This document shows positions 23,572 through 34,896 of a DNA stretch of 64,000 bases, in pieces. Each line of letters begins with the position of its first letter. Positions within the stretch are counted from its first letter, which is position 1. The notes under the pieces were generated by a model. That model made no database searches. It was given only the letters and a program-made list of their open reading frames with translations, and was not told the origin of the DNA. The stretch is taken from positions 364,001-428,000 of the forward strand of contig JABWDB010000048.1 of assembly GCA_019614645.1 (NCBI GenBank), read 5' to 3'. The stretch is from Stratiolaelaps scimitus (Eukaryota; Arthropoda; Arachnida; Mesostigmata; Laelapidae). Position numbers and translations under genes: made by a program.

Positions 23572-24574
23572 CCCTGTTACGAGGCCTACCGTTGGCTGCC
23601 ACAAATATATCAAACCAACAAGCTTTTTTCTCGTATATTTTCGAACCCTGTCCACCGACTCCATTCTACCCTGCACATGACAGTTTAAATCTACTAACAC
23701 ATTATATTTACCCTATCATGGATATCGTTTCTGGAGATGATAACGTCACCACTTGGACGATACTGTTTCGGTCGCAAAGCGACTTCGGGGACATTTCCCT
23801 CACGAGGTTTATTGAGGTTATGTGTACTGATTGCTAAAGTGGCCGAGACTACCAATGAGCTCCGTCGAGCTGTGAAGGGTGTCAATACGGCTCTAGGGTC
23901 AGCTCTGCTCAGGGTTGTGGCTATGAAGATAATGTGCTGTCGAAGCACTTCCGTTTGACCCTTCCGCCTGTGAAATCAGTAGGACCAAGCAACTACACCA
24001 CTGCTCAGTCTTCGTGAGTTCCTCTCTCTCTCGCTGTATTTATCTCGTCCGATCCTTGACGCCGTCAACTGGACGACGGAAACGCTACCAGGGATAGACA
24101 CTAGTTGAATCAGAGGACACAGTTCTTGCCTAACTCAGCGTGTGGCAACATGTGGAAAGTCATAACTCACAAACGCTGGAGGTTTTAGATGTTCGTGTGG
24201 TTTTATGGGACAATGTAGGAACAATGGTGTCGTAAAGGATTTTTTTTTGTGAAGGGGAATGGAGATGCTCATGCGAATCAATAAACAAACCTATAGTCCT
24301 ATGTATGGAATCATTGCAAGGCGTTTTTATAAAGGTCGGCGTAGAGTACACCCCAGAAATAACCACAGGTATCTATGCAGGTGTAGGTATCTCTAATGCA
24401 CACGTACGAAGAGTGCTTAAGGTGTTACACATATTCATATGTAGAGATGTCTCCCATTTTGACTTATTCCGCTCAAGTAATTGCGAATGCTGTGTTCTAT
24501 CGCTCCGTAGCAAGCTTGAGATTTATGATGCATCAGATGCATGAGATAGCTTCAATGTAAAAGAGCAATCATTC
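23572..24574. other. No confident gene
   Basis: Overlapping frames at 23694-23958 on both strands; no domain recognised. Confidence 0.45.
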
Positions 24575-24588
24575 ATACAGTACATATA

Positions 24589-24796
24589 ACCCAAGCGTCG
24601 AGCTCGATGGCGTGGGATATTCGTGGTCGCCTTGCAATCGGAGGAGACGGAGGTTGGTACACGGGTTTGATAAGCACCGTTGCACATTTGAATTTAAAGG
24701 CGGAAGGGGTCCGTCTTATGAAGGCTTATGCCGAAAGCAGTTGTACCGTGTAGATTAAATGTTGGCCGTGACTCAGAACGGAAAATTGGTTTATTT
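24589..24796 (+). mobile_element. Family B SINE with near-perfect TSD
   Basis: Head, box B (GGTTTGATAAGC), body and GGAAAATTGGTTTATTT tail. ATACAGTACATATA (24575-24588) and ATACAGTGCATATA (24797-24810) differ at one of 14 bases. Confidence 0.82.
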
Positions 24797-24818
24797 ATAC
24801 AGTGCATATATATATATC

Positions 24819-24880
24819 AAGAAGTTAAGCATTGCAAAAATTGTAGCTCCTTTGATAAACCAATGAACCTTTACCTCTAC
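24819..24880 (+). mobile_element. Family A SINE tail fragment
   Basis: AAGTTAAGCATTGCAAAAATTG through CCAATGAACCTTTACC; lies 8 bp after the B copy's right TSD. Confidence 0.72.
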
Positions 24881-24926
24881 TACGCTGAAATCCGCGTATT
24901 ATGGCCATCTATAAATATTGAGAGAT

Positions 24927-24928
24927 AA

Positions 24929-24960
<32 letters not shown>

Positions 24961-24961
24961 G
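24927..24961. repeat. (GA)n microsatellite
   Basis: Slightly interrupted GA run. Confidence 0.85.
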
Positions 24962-26050
24962 TTGGAGTATTTAATTTGCTGTAAAAACAATAGAGATGTA
25001 TCATCTGTCTCTGATTATTTCGATGATTTACTAATACTAACATACACAGTGGATGTGGTGTGTATATATGTACATATATTGTATTGGCTGTTTGACTTCA
25101 CATTCTGCTCGACTGCGTTGAGGTCATACATTTGTGTCAAATGGCAATAGCCAAACGAGGTGCAATCAACCTTTTTACCTTTTTTTTTACCGAGAACTTA
25201 AGCATATGTATGTATATTGCAGTTCCGAGAATAAACATTTGATTATGATATGATATGATCTAAGCATATTGCCCCATAGCTGCCAGTTCCCGTAAATCCT
25301 CGATTTCGGTCACCACTCCTTTTCGCACAAGCGGCTGGAATGATCTTCCTTGTAAAAGAGAAAACTTTCGTTGCTCGGTCTATCAGGTCTTGTTTGTGTT
25401 TTCATCGTAGTTGCTCGACGTCGGCCTTTGTCAAATAATGAAAGAGAAAAGTGATAGAGTCAACACAAGCAAATTTGTCTAAAGAGTAAACCTGCAGGTG
25501 CCGGTGCCTGCGTTAGCTTCTGAACAGGTTGAACACTATTGCCTATTGGCTGTATGGCTGTCCAGAGCCAACTCCGCATGGCTCACGAACAGCGAGGGAC
25601 AGACATGGGGCGAGTTGACGGAGGGCGAGAAACGACTCAGCGTACTTCGAGCTGGTGCCCCAGTGGGCCTGTGTCATCGCCCGCAGCCATTGAAGCGGAT
25701 GGGAGCCTTGCTTCGGGTGCAGTGGGTGTGTGTCACCGGGGTGAAATTACCTACTTTACCCTGGTCAACATGTCAAAACCCCTTCTTTAAGACCCCCCAT
25801 CTTCCCCGAATTGAAGTGAGTGTACATGAACGCTTCATAGCACCATTTTGGTAATTCTCATCGTTCTGTGGGATTTGAGCCCATTGGGTTGATGGGCGCA
25901 AACGTTTGTATGGTGTATCAATGCAAACGCTGCTGAATTTAGACAAATGGCAATCTCTCTCTCTCTCTCGGGGTACGCATGACACTTGTGCCTGTTTTTG
26001 TTACGTTAGCGCCTAGTGAAGGTGAAGAGAAATGTACGTAACATCGTGTT
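24962..26050. other. No recognised gene; weak A-like tail near 25191-25250
   Basis: A 118-codon frame (25498-25854, +) overlaps an 83-codon frame; neither shows a domain. Confidence 0.4.
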
Positions 26051-26087
26051 AACTTCGAAGCCATTTTTCCAAAATGGCTTCGAAGTT
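26051..26087. repeat. Perfect inverted repeat: 17-bp arms, 3-base loop
   Basis: AACTTCGAAGCCATTTT, loop TCC, then its exact reverse complement. This would form a very stable cruciform or RNA hairpin. The loop is too tight for a typical pre-miRNA. Confidence 0.97.
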
Positions 26088-26967
26088 CAAATCTTCAAAT
26101 TGTATCCATAATAGTAATAATAGGAGATTACTGGACATGTTTAAGAACTGGGACAGACAACGAATGTTCATAACAAGTATTGTCATGGGTTTATTATTTA
26201 GCCCACACAGCCGGGGGAACGCGTATTCCAGGATGTATAACTCGTGGTGTGAGACACAAAAAAAAGCGCTCACAACCGATATCACGACATTATCGCTGTT
26301 GAACTGCGTTCAAACACGATTCAGCCCAGCTTGAGAGAGAGGCCCAAACAGCAGACAGTTTCCCGTGGCCAAAATGTTATGAATATAATGAGCGTTCAAT
26401 GACAAGTTCAATCTTGTCTACTTGGTTCTCATCGTTGTCTGTGACTTCGGTTTGAACAATGAGGACTGTCTCTTATGGTCTACTACTTCACTAACTCTAT
26501 TAATAGGTGTTCGCAACTTGATATTTAGATGCGAATTACTTTTTGCAATAGCCACGTACACGCGAGCTGAGACTACATTGACGATCTCAGATCCTCGATA
26601 AAAAAAGCAGTTTTCTTCAGCAGACTTAGCTTGGGCCTAGCGGCACAGGCGAGGTAGTTGGCTTAGAATCAACAACAGCGGGTCCTTCCTTCCAAGTGTT
26701 TGAGTAAAATGGAAAATTTTAGATATGTAGCGCGAGATCGTCATGTCCTCCGCGATTTCATACAAATCATTTTACCGCACTGAAAGCTACTTCTATTTCG
26801 TACAGGTTTGACACATTTTCGGTTATCATTAATTATATCGGCTATTCTTTATGTATTATCGACATCGCCCACAGTTGGTGCAGGTATCACCCGTTTCAGA
26901 GTAGTTGATTTACAAGGTACAATACGTAGTTGTTACCGAAAGAGGCAACCTACCTCTAACAACCTAC
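26088..26967. other. No recognised gene
   Basis: The 86-codon frame at 26074-26334 (+) starts inside the hairpin's right arm and has no recognisable domain. Confidence 0.45.
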
Positions 26968-27112
26968 AAATAAATTTTCCAGCTTTGGGCATTGCTTCAT
27001 AAGACGGACCCCTTTATATGCAAAGGTGCAACGTGCGAATCGAACCGCAAGTGCACCTACGTTCTCCTCCGATTGCAACGTGCACACGAATGCACCACCA
27101 CGCCAGCGGGCT
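26968..27112 (-). mobile_element. Family B SINE
   Basis: Minus strand: CTGGAAAATTTATTT tail at left, body, CGGTTCGATTCGC box B and a head with GGTGGTGCATTCGTGTGC. Confidence 0.78.
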
Positions 27113-27677
27113 CGACTACCTCTAACAACCTACCTCTCCGTGCCGCTGATCCGCAGGCTCCGCTGTCATCTGGATAGATTTGATCGTTGTTAAAAGGCGC
27201 GAAATGCTTGATTCGGACGAAGGCGTCCTGCTGACCTTTCCTTTACAAATAGCTAACCTTCAAAGGCAGATTTTTCATGGAAGAAAGGCCTCGATAACAC
27301 TGCTGTGTAACAGCATTATTTTAAGAGCAGATCATGTCGGTCGTACTCGACTTGCCTGGGCTTTTTCGTCAACCGACATATATAACGGTAGAGAAATATG
27401 AACCATAATACTATGATGTCTGGGGGTCAAACCGGCGATCACAAATCTCTGTGGTGCTGTTCGTGGTCTTTATGGCAACCACGACTCAAAGAGATTGCGC
27501 ATCATCAGGTCATGCCACCACCATGTCCTACTGAGGTTTACTAGCTTAACACTACAGCTATCTGGATGGATGGACCTTTCCAAAACGAAAACCAGTTGGG
27601 AAAAATCAATTTTAAACCTCTTTATACAAACCTAGTATACAACATATATATGCAAGCTATATTCTAAGCAGCGTTTC

Positions 27678-27724
<47 letters not shown>

Positions 27725-27975
27725 AGAGATCCGCCCTGATGTTTGTCGACCGTCACATAGACAAGTTCAACCTTGCAACTATGGGACAATCAAGGCCTGT
27801 CATCACATACTGTGTCCTCCTATTTCGAAGATCTGATCTAAAAATAATGTTTTCGTGCGCTCCATCTATCAGATCTACCGCCGCCGTCCTTAAGTAATAA
27901 ATGACCCAGTATGTTAGTATCAATTGAATCATTGAAACAGGTCACGTTGCGTTGCACGTTATGTATGGTTCAAAC
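27113..27975. other. No recognised gene; long (TA)n
   Basis: Contains the (TA)n at 27680-27720; short frames only. Confidence 0.5.
27680..27720. repeat. (TA)n microsatellite
   Basis: About 41 bp. Confidence 0.95.
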
Positions 27976-28227
27976 TGTTTTTCAAGCTGACGCTCAGCTG
28001 TTCCCCTATCTAACAAGCCTCAGCACTTCACCTTTAGGTACTATTTTGAGGACCCGTCGGGGTCATCTTTGCTTATTTTGTCTACCTTACTCGTTCCTGG
28101 CAAGAACGCTCAGACGAAAAAAGATGATAAAGGACTCCAAAGATTCTCGGCGTCTGACAGGATTTGAACCCGCACGTCCCTCCGGTCTAGCAGTCCAAGA
28201 TGCTCACCACTCCACCATCCCGGGGAC
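27976..28227 (-). mobile_element. Family F SINE, full-length reference copy
   Basis: Minus strand: tRNA-like head GGTGGAGTGGTGAGC (box A), GGGTTCAAATCC (box B), GCCGAGAATCTTTGGAGTCC body, and a 3' hairpin AGCTGAGCGTCAGCT followed by TGAAAAA. Flanks (TTCAAACTGTTTTT and TACAACTGTTTTC) may be an imperfect TSD. Confidence 0.8.
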
Positions 28228-28295
28228 TTACGGTACAACTGTTTTCACCGACCTGCTCCCGTTATAAGAAGAACCCTTTACACGCTTTTTTAAAC

Positions 28296-28375
28296 GCAAA
28301 TCTGCACCGGCTGGGTATCGAACCCTCGTATGCACCAGTGCACCTATGTATCCGTGTATCGTAACGGAATCACTC
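28296..28375 (-). mobile_element. Family B SINE fragment
   Basis: Part of the head and box B (GGGTTCGATACCC) only. Confidence 0.6.
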
Positions 28376-29194
28376 ACACCTCAACGAAACACTGATTCGC
28401 GAAGAGCGTATTGGCGGTACATGCTGTTGAACGTCGACGCCGCCAGCAAGAACAATTCCGAATCGAGTGTGCGTACGCGGCCTGGTCGATTAACACGCGC
28501 GAGATTTAAATCGTATAGCACATGCACGTCTCTACCCATCTCGTCGAACGACAGCAGCCGGCGCGGTAGACTGCAGTAACTGTCGCTGCTGTCGCTGGCA
28601 GCTGACAGCTCCATCGAGGAGCGATTCGGTGGGCGAACGATTCCACGAGGAAAAGGGGAATATCTTTCCTCTCTCTCCCTCCAACAAATGATTTACGATA
28701 CTTCAGCAAAAGGAAAAGTAGCTCCGGATCCGCGAAGAACGTGAGCGAGATTTATGATCTTGTGATTTTTTGCTATGTAGCTGACAGACCCTGATATATA
28801 TATATATATATATACACGTAGGGGGCCAGGGTTCGATCGTACTCACTTGATGCGATGAATCGTGGCTGTATCATTCACTGACAAGCGAGTTCCAATTAGA
28901 TTGGAAGAGACTTGAGGAACGCGGCGGGGCCAGTCACCTCGACAAGCGTCTCCGAAGCGGCTCCGTTTTCCGCATGGACGAAATGTGTTCTTCGGCAATT
29001 GTTATCGGCGGTTATCACCTGGACTCCAGCCGTCCTGTCTTTTACTATGCATGCTATATTCTGTTTTGTCTTAATTGTTAGTATAATAGTGATAATATTC
29101 GCACAACATATGAATGCAGCATGAACATGGACCGGGAGGGCATCGTCACGCGATGGCACTCATTGCTAAATCAGGATTACTTCTGCACGTTGTG
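28376..29194. other. No confident gene; GC-richer to about 28650
   Basis: Overlapping frames on both strands at 28346-28709 without a domain. (TA)n at 28795-28814. Confidence 0.45.
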
Positions 29195-29575
29195 TTATCG
29201 AGGCAACATTGAGCGCGAAGCTGAATCTATAGAAGAGGTAGGTAGACTCTCAGCAGGGGATGACGGTTTTAGCAGGTAGAGGCGTTTTGCCGTCCACGTC
29301 AGCCACCCTAAAGTTTTCGGGCTGACTCTCAGCCGTAAACATTTAACGTCCACGGTACAACTGCTTTTTAGCACTGCTTCGTAAGACGGACAACCCCTTG
29401 TGAAAATGTAAATGTGCAACGGTGGGGATCGAACCCGCTGCGCACGTACGTGTCTCTCCTCCGATTACCTCAGCCACCCTGAACTAGACCGACCAACTTT
29501 TTATGGCGGTATTAGTGAGGTATAGAGCCCTAGTGGTGTTCTTGCATTTCAAGAAAATGTCCTCATCGATAAACA
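29195..29575 (+). mobile_element. Family D repeat interrupted by a family B SINE
   Basis: D is split: 29195-29298 (GACTCTCAGCAGGGGATG, GGTTTTAGCAGGTAGAGGCG) and 29481-29575 (GAAAATGTCCTCATCG then A-rich). Confidence 0.68.
29310..29469 (-). mobile_element. Family B SINE nested in family D, 11-bp TSD
   Basis: Minus-strand B ending in the TCGGAGG part of the head. The TSD TCAGCCACCCT at 29299-29309 and 29470-29480 is family D sequence. B was still mobile after D inserted. Confidence 0.87.
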
Positions 29576-30140
29576 AAAAATAACGACACCTCATTTAAGA
29601 GGAGAGTTAACCGTGAAAATATGAAAGGTCAAATGACATTTAGCCTAATACCGTGGGCGTTACGAGCAGCATTTTCGAAACAACTTACCATTTTTTTCCC
29701 CATCGGGGAAAATCTCCAGCGATTGTTGGACACCCACTGGACACGTACATCTGCTATTATATTTTATATGATATATATATCATATTGTATAAAGGCGCAT
29801 TCATAGGGACATGCAGCCTATATGATATATAGCCGAGTGTATATATATATATATATACATATGTTGCAATCTCAGCATGTCTTGTTTCAGAGCTACAACA
29901 GAAAAATTACCGGCAAAATATATCACACAAAAATAAATACGACTACAATATAATAATCACTGTGTAAAATGTAACGAGAAAGAACGAAGAAAATATCGAA
30001 ATCAAATATCGAATATGTATTGAATAATTCTGAAAAATCCCAGAAAATAGTAACCGATTAAATGAAATGGTGGAACGGGGTCATAAGCCATAATGGCTAA
30101 CAACATTACTGCTGTCGCCCATCCACCGGTGGCCATGTAT
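29576..30140. other. No recognised gene
   Basis: AT-rich, short frames only. Confidence 0.55.
29840..29858. repeat. (TA)n microsatellite
   Basis: About 19 bp. Confidence 0.9.
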
Positions 30141-30200
30141 AGAGGACTTGTTAAGTATTTTGTAAAACTGCATTTCCCTTAATGAAACCAATAAATCCCT
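30141..30200 (+). mobile_element. Family A SINE tail fragment
   Basis: GACTTGTTAAGTATTTTGTAAAACTGC through CCAATAAATCCC. Confidence 0.6.
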
Positions 30201-30232
30201 TTGAGCGTTGGCCATAGGACTTCACTCTTCGT

Positions 30233-30380
30233 CGAAGGACTTTGAAGGACTTCGTCATTAGGAGTTCGAAGGACGTCGAAGGACGTCAAAGGACTTCCAA
30301 GGACGTCGAAGGACTTCGAAAGACGTCGAAGGACTTCGAAGGACGTCAAAGGACTTCCAAGGACGTCGAAGGACTTCGTC
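30233..30380. repeat. 10-bp minisatellite with 60-bp higher-order repeat
   Basis: About 14 units of GGACKTCRAA-type sequence. From 30281 and again from 30341 the unit order GGACGTCAAA, GGACTTCCAA, GGACGTCGAA, GGACTTCG recurs, a 60-bp higher-order period. Frames across it are repeat artefacts. Confidence 0.93.
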
Positions 30381-31015
30381 ATTAGTTTCGTCATTTCTGG
30401 TTCCCTGTCCGCATTTTATTTCATGTTTTTTCTATTTATGGATTTATTCAAACATACAATCATTAGGAATTATTTCTAGGGCTAATTGGGGGGCGAGGGG
30501 GCTTCTATTGTTCTTCTATTATCTTTTGTTGATGCTATGGTAAGAAAATATGTTTGATCAGTTTTTCTTCCTCGCCATGTTTTTTCTTTTCACGTTGTGT
30601 CGTTATAACTTAGTATTTTATGTGTGATTTATTTAGGTGTTGCAAGTGGATTTGTTTTGTTACAGTCTATAGTTATATTTTTGCAATAATCATCCGTTGA
30701 CAAGGGTCACTTCATAGAGGAGAGAATCAGCTGGGTGCGTTTTTATGGGAACACGTGTTCTTTGCCAATATGGTGGGTATAATTTGTACTTTTTTGATAA
30801 ATCATATTCATGTATTAATTGCTATTACCGTTTGACCTGTTCTGAAATTATTCCGGCGCAGTGATTTTAACTTGTATTTGCGAGGAACTCGCCTGACGCT
30901 GATGATAGAGCAGGTGACCGATGAGAATTCACACTGGAATATACAAAAGCAGGTGGGTTTATACCAAATTCAACATCTGTCATTTGTTCTGGGTGTAAAT
31001 TTATCCACATACCTA
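30381..31015. other. No recognised gene or repeat
   Basis: T-rich unique-looking DNA. Confidence 0.55.
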
Positions 31016-31212
31016 TTCACGGTACTGGTTTCATGTCGAGACCCCGGTGCCGTGGTGCACACGTGTGCATCTGCCTTACAGAAGACACGAAGGTACACTC
31101 GGAGTTTGATCCGCACCGTTGCACATTTGCATTTAATAGGGGTTGACCGTCGTATGAAACAGTTGTAATAAGCAATTCCGTGGTCGTTAAGTGTTTAAGG
31201 CTGAGAAAGTCA
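31016..31212 (+). mobile_element. Family B SINE
   Basis: GGTGCACACGTGTGC head, GTTTGATCCGCACCGTTGCACATTTGCATTT and GGCTGAGAAAGTCAG. It lies about 770 bp upstream of CARP, in the same orientation. Confidence 0.78.
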
Positions 31213-31489
31213 GATCCTGAAGGCATTATTTTTTCTTACTGCTTCGGGATCTCAGCTCAGACTTGGCCAACTTCGGTCTTGAGCTATTCGATCCGACGGG
31301 CCCTATCGGTGCGCCATCTTGCCACTGAAGCTGAATTATTTCATTTGGATATCATCACATCGTTTGATGATGAGGAAACTGGAGGACTGTCATCATCAAG
31401 GCAGGTCAGCACCAAGTTGTCCTACGCTAGTTAGCCACAGGCTGCAGATGCAATGTAGAGTTAGTTGCTCAGGGTTCGTCCGAAAGCCG

Positions 31490-31760
31490 AAGGACCCGCC
31501 CCTCAAGGAGAGGGTAACCCAGGAGTGAGGCGGGCCCAGGAGTGAGCGATACAGGTCGGGCCACACAGACGCGCGCCATGAAGTGCCTCGCTCACAGCCA
31601 CGTCTCGTGCCACCTGAAAACAGGAAGAAGTTACAGCGATTTCAAGAACCTCGTTGCAATCACATCTGCTTACGCCGAGTGTGCAGCTTGCAAAATTTCG
31701 ACGCTTGACTTTAACATGTGCTAAAGTTCCCCCGCCGCCCCGCCACCCCCCGCTCTGCAC
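31490..31760. promoter_or_regulatory. GC- and CpG-richer stretch upstream of CARP
   Basis: This stretch is clearly richer in G+C and CpG than its AT-rich surroundings and lies 200-500 bp before the CARP start. It could be the promoter. No TATA box at a convincing spacing was seen. Confidence 0.3.
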
Positions 31761-31915
31761 CTGTTACGCTCTGTGTTGACCAATTGGATAATCTTGCAAC
31801 GAGACTCCTTGAGAACTACTTTTTCGAAGAGGTTTAACGCAAAAAAAAGTCTGGTAGCAATTTGGGAATTATTTTGTGTGTGCGTGTGTGAGTGAGTGCT
31901 TGTGAGGTGAGGAAC

Positions 31916-31961
31916 ATGTTTAACTAAGTGGATTAGGTGATACTAATCATTGTGGATGTGA
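31916..31961 (+). promoter_or_regulatory. Two minimal upstream ORFs before the CARP start
   Basis: ATG-TTT-AAC-TAA at 31916-31927 and a start-stop ATG-TGA at 31956-31961, 17 nt before the main ATG at 31979. If the transcript begins further upstream they could lower initiation at the CARP start. The transcription start is unknown. Confidence 0.3.
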
Positions 31962-31978
31962 TAACAAGACGGGTGCGA

Positions 31979-32027
31979 ATGGATTCGACTAGCCCCAGTG
32001 TGATTTTCCTCGTACTCTTTATTACCG
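31979..32027 (+). CDS. CARP exon 1: signal-peptide exon
   Basis: ATG at 31979 starts MDSTSPSVIFLVLFIT. The exon ends in a single G before a GTGAGT donor (32028-32033), giving phase 1, which matches exon 2. An in-frame TAG lies upstream at 31934-31936 and no other in-frame ATG lies between, so this ATG is the natural start. The start context is weak (C at -3, G at +4). The signal peptide is short, so an additional upstream exon is possible. Confidence 0.6.
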
Positions 32028-34858
32028 GTGAGTTTGGAGGGCAAGCACTTTGGGGTTGGACATTCGATTTTAAGCCCGGCGAACACGGTCACCCTTTGTG
32101 TTCAGCTAACAGACAGTTCCGTAATGAGAGTAATGAGAGTTCAGTAGATTTTCGAATTTCTTAAGGATACTTTTTGCGATAAAACTCTTCCAAAGTCATT
32201 TGAAAGAAGTGTATCTGTAAGATCGTCCAATTGGTTAGCACAGGGCGTAACAGGCGCAGAGCGGGGAGGGTCGTTAGCGCAGTCTTTAAAGTCAAGCATC
32301 TTTAAACTCTGTAAAGCACACACTAAGAGCACGCAGACGGCAACAGAAATTTGGGCTTTAATCTGAGTTAAAATCAGATTTTAGACCTTTGCTGGTATAG
32401 CTTGTTTAAGTAATTAACAAGCAGTGCTGTATAAGTAATTAACAATCAATGTAATCGCTTGTTTAACGATTTCGCACATACGACTAAACGGGGCCTAAGT
32501 CCTAGTACGGTATTTTGCTAATTGCAAAAATCAATAGAGATTTGGTTTGAAGAAAAAAGTAGTCTAAAAAGTGCTTTAAATATAGAACTAGTAATTATTC
32601 CAAAATTGGTTCTACATAGATATATATTATACCTGGCATGGTTGAAAACAAAGCGTTCCCTTAAAAGCTTATCTTAGAATTACATCAACGCTATTTTTGT
32701 CCCAGATAAGTTCGTTTTACCTTTTTTTTTCTATTAAAGGAGTTAAAGGTAAATCCTGCAAGGACACCAGGCCTCACAACTAAGGTATTTGCCTGGTAGT
32801 GTCATACTCTTACAGACTAAACCCAGAAGCGATTTTGACTTTATGGGGCACTGACCGAGACTATGAGTTCGTTTTACCTAACACAGCTATAACTCGTTTC
32901 AGGTTCATACGCAAATTGGAACGACTGGTGGACTTACGAAGGCATCTCAGGTAATTTCCGACTCTCACTGTCATTAAATTCAGCTGTTGACAATAGATAC
33001 ATCGAACTGGACGAGCATACGAGGCAATTTCAGTCAAACCCCTCGCGATCCTCAATGCATCGCGATCCTCAGGCTCTTTCAATGCATGGCTTATTAATCC
33101 GTTCCTACGCGTATCACATTGAACGTGAATAAACTAGTTTATTATTCAGGACGTGATGTGCAATGTATGTGTTCACGTAATAATCACCGTTCTTGCTGAT
33201 GGAAAAAACATTACCGATATGAAAATGATTTCCTTTTAGGCTGATTACCGAATGTACGTTTGCAATATCCATCATTATAATCAGTACATTATGATTGTTT
33301 GGAAAATTAATATTTTATTAATTCATTTTCTTTCTTAGCGTCACAGGGATTGTTCAATGCTGCTTAGTTACCACAATAAGCGGAACTAACTCGTTTTTGG
33401 CTTGTCTTATATAGCACAATTGTTTGTCACATTGAATTTAATTGATTTGGTTTTCATATTAAACTTAAAGTTGTCAAAACTGCAGTTCCGTCAATATATA
33501 CCAAACTAACTATCTATGCGCTGGGGCACCCTGTCCCTGCTAGCTAAAAATAATAAATAAATAAATAAATTAAATACATTTTCCGGGCTGATCCGCAGCC
33601 AACATTTAATAGTCCATGCTCTGGATTCACGATACAGGGATCGCCTATATTTACAGTTACCAATAACGGACACCAGGGTGACGTCTTGAGATGTGAACCT
33701 TGAACGTGAATTGACCTTGTTCTCTATCCACTCACTCGTTATAGGGCCGGACTTCTGGGGTCGTTTAAACCCAGGACTGTGGGGCTTATGCAGCACGGGC
33801 CGGCGCCAATCCCCAATCAACATTGAGCCTCAGAGACTTCTGTTCGATCCGCAGTTACAGGCCTTGCAGGTCAGTAAGGCTCGAGTGCGCGGGGTTTTAC
33901 ACAATACTGGTCAGGGCGTTGTATTCCGTCTAGAGACGCCTGATTCGTCAGCGGGAGAGACGCTTAGTCCTCAATCGGACACCACAGGCCATATGGCCGA
34001 TCACGGACTATCAGGCACTGTAAAGAACGATCACATACCCTCCGTGAACATCAGCGGAGGACCCCTCTCGTATTCATACCGCGTCTACGAGGTACAGTTG
34101 CATTTCGGAAGAGGGGACCATCAGGGGTCGGAGCACCTACTTGCAGGCATCGCTTTTCCCGCTGAGGTAAGAGCGGTCGTCCTAATGTCAACAATGCATG
34201 CGTTACAGAGTGACTCACTGATGTCGCATTTTGGTCTCGTGACATCGAAATATAATAAATACTAGCCCGCGACGAAACAAAAAAAGTTGACATAAAAGCA
34301 GTCCAAAAAGTATTCTGGGTGTTTAGAAATGTCTAGACAGTGTGATAAAACGCTTGGATCGATGTATATTGAGCGAAGCAATCGGGAAAAAGGGGTAGAT
34401 GTATTTGTGAGGTTTTATTCCACAACAGAAATTGCAGCTGTTATATATTATTATATCTCTGTTGTTATATCTCTATATAGCTGTTATTATTTCTCTTTAG
34501 TAGAAGCAATTTTACCTCTTCGACCCGTCCTTTTCGAGGCTGCACCGCATGTTCAAGCTGTCCCGCGACGTGGTGACATATAAGACAACATTAGGTATTG
34601 TAAAAATTGCAATCCCCAATAATAACCCCAATAAAGGTTTTACCTCCACTTGTCTACCTACATTTCCAATCCCATCAATTGTCACCGGGGTTGAAAGATA
34701 TAAGAGGGACTGAGGAAGTTAGGTTTCTTTTTGCATCAGTGAGACACACACACACGAAAAGATGATGCCATTTTTCTACTTTTGTCTACCTTTGTCGTTC
34801 TCTCAACTATTGTTATGCACAAGATTAGTGTAATTGTGCATTTCATCTAATTATGTGT

Positions 34859-34896
<38 letters not shown>

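Noticed and set aside
30179..30394. Repetitive-protein frame (SFDVLGSPLTS repeats) on minus
   Set aside because: It is the translation of a 10-bp minisatellite; the 10-bp period does not preserve frame, so no coding selection.
31937..32164. GTG start for CARP at 31937
   Set aside because: GTG starts are not expected in animal nuclear genes; ATG at 31979 with the donor at 32028 fits the phases, and the frame beyond 32027 is intron.
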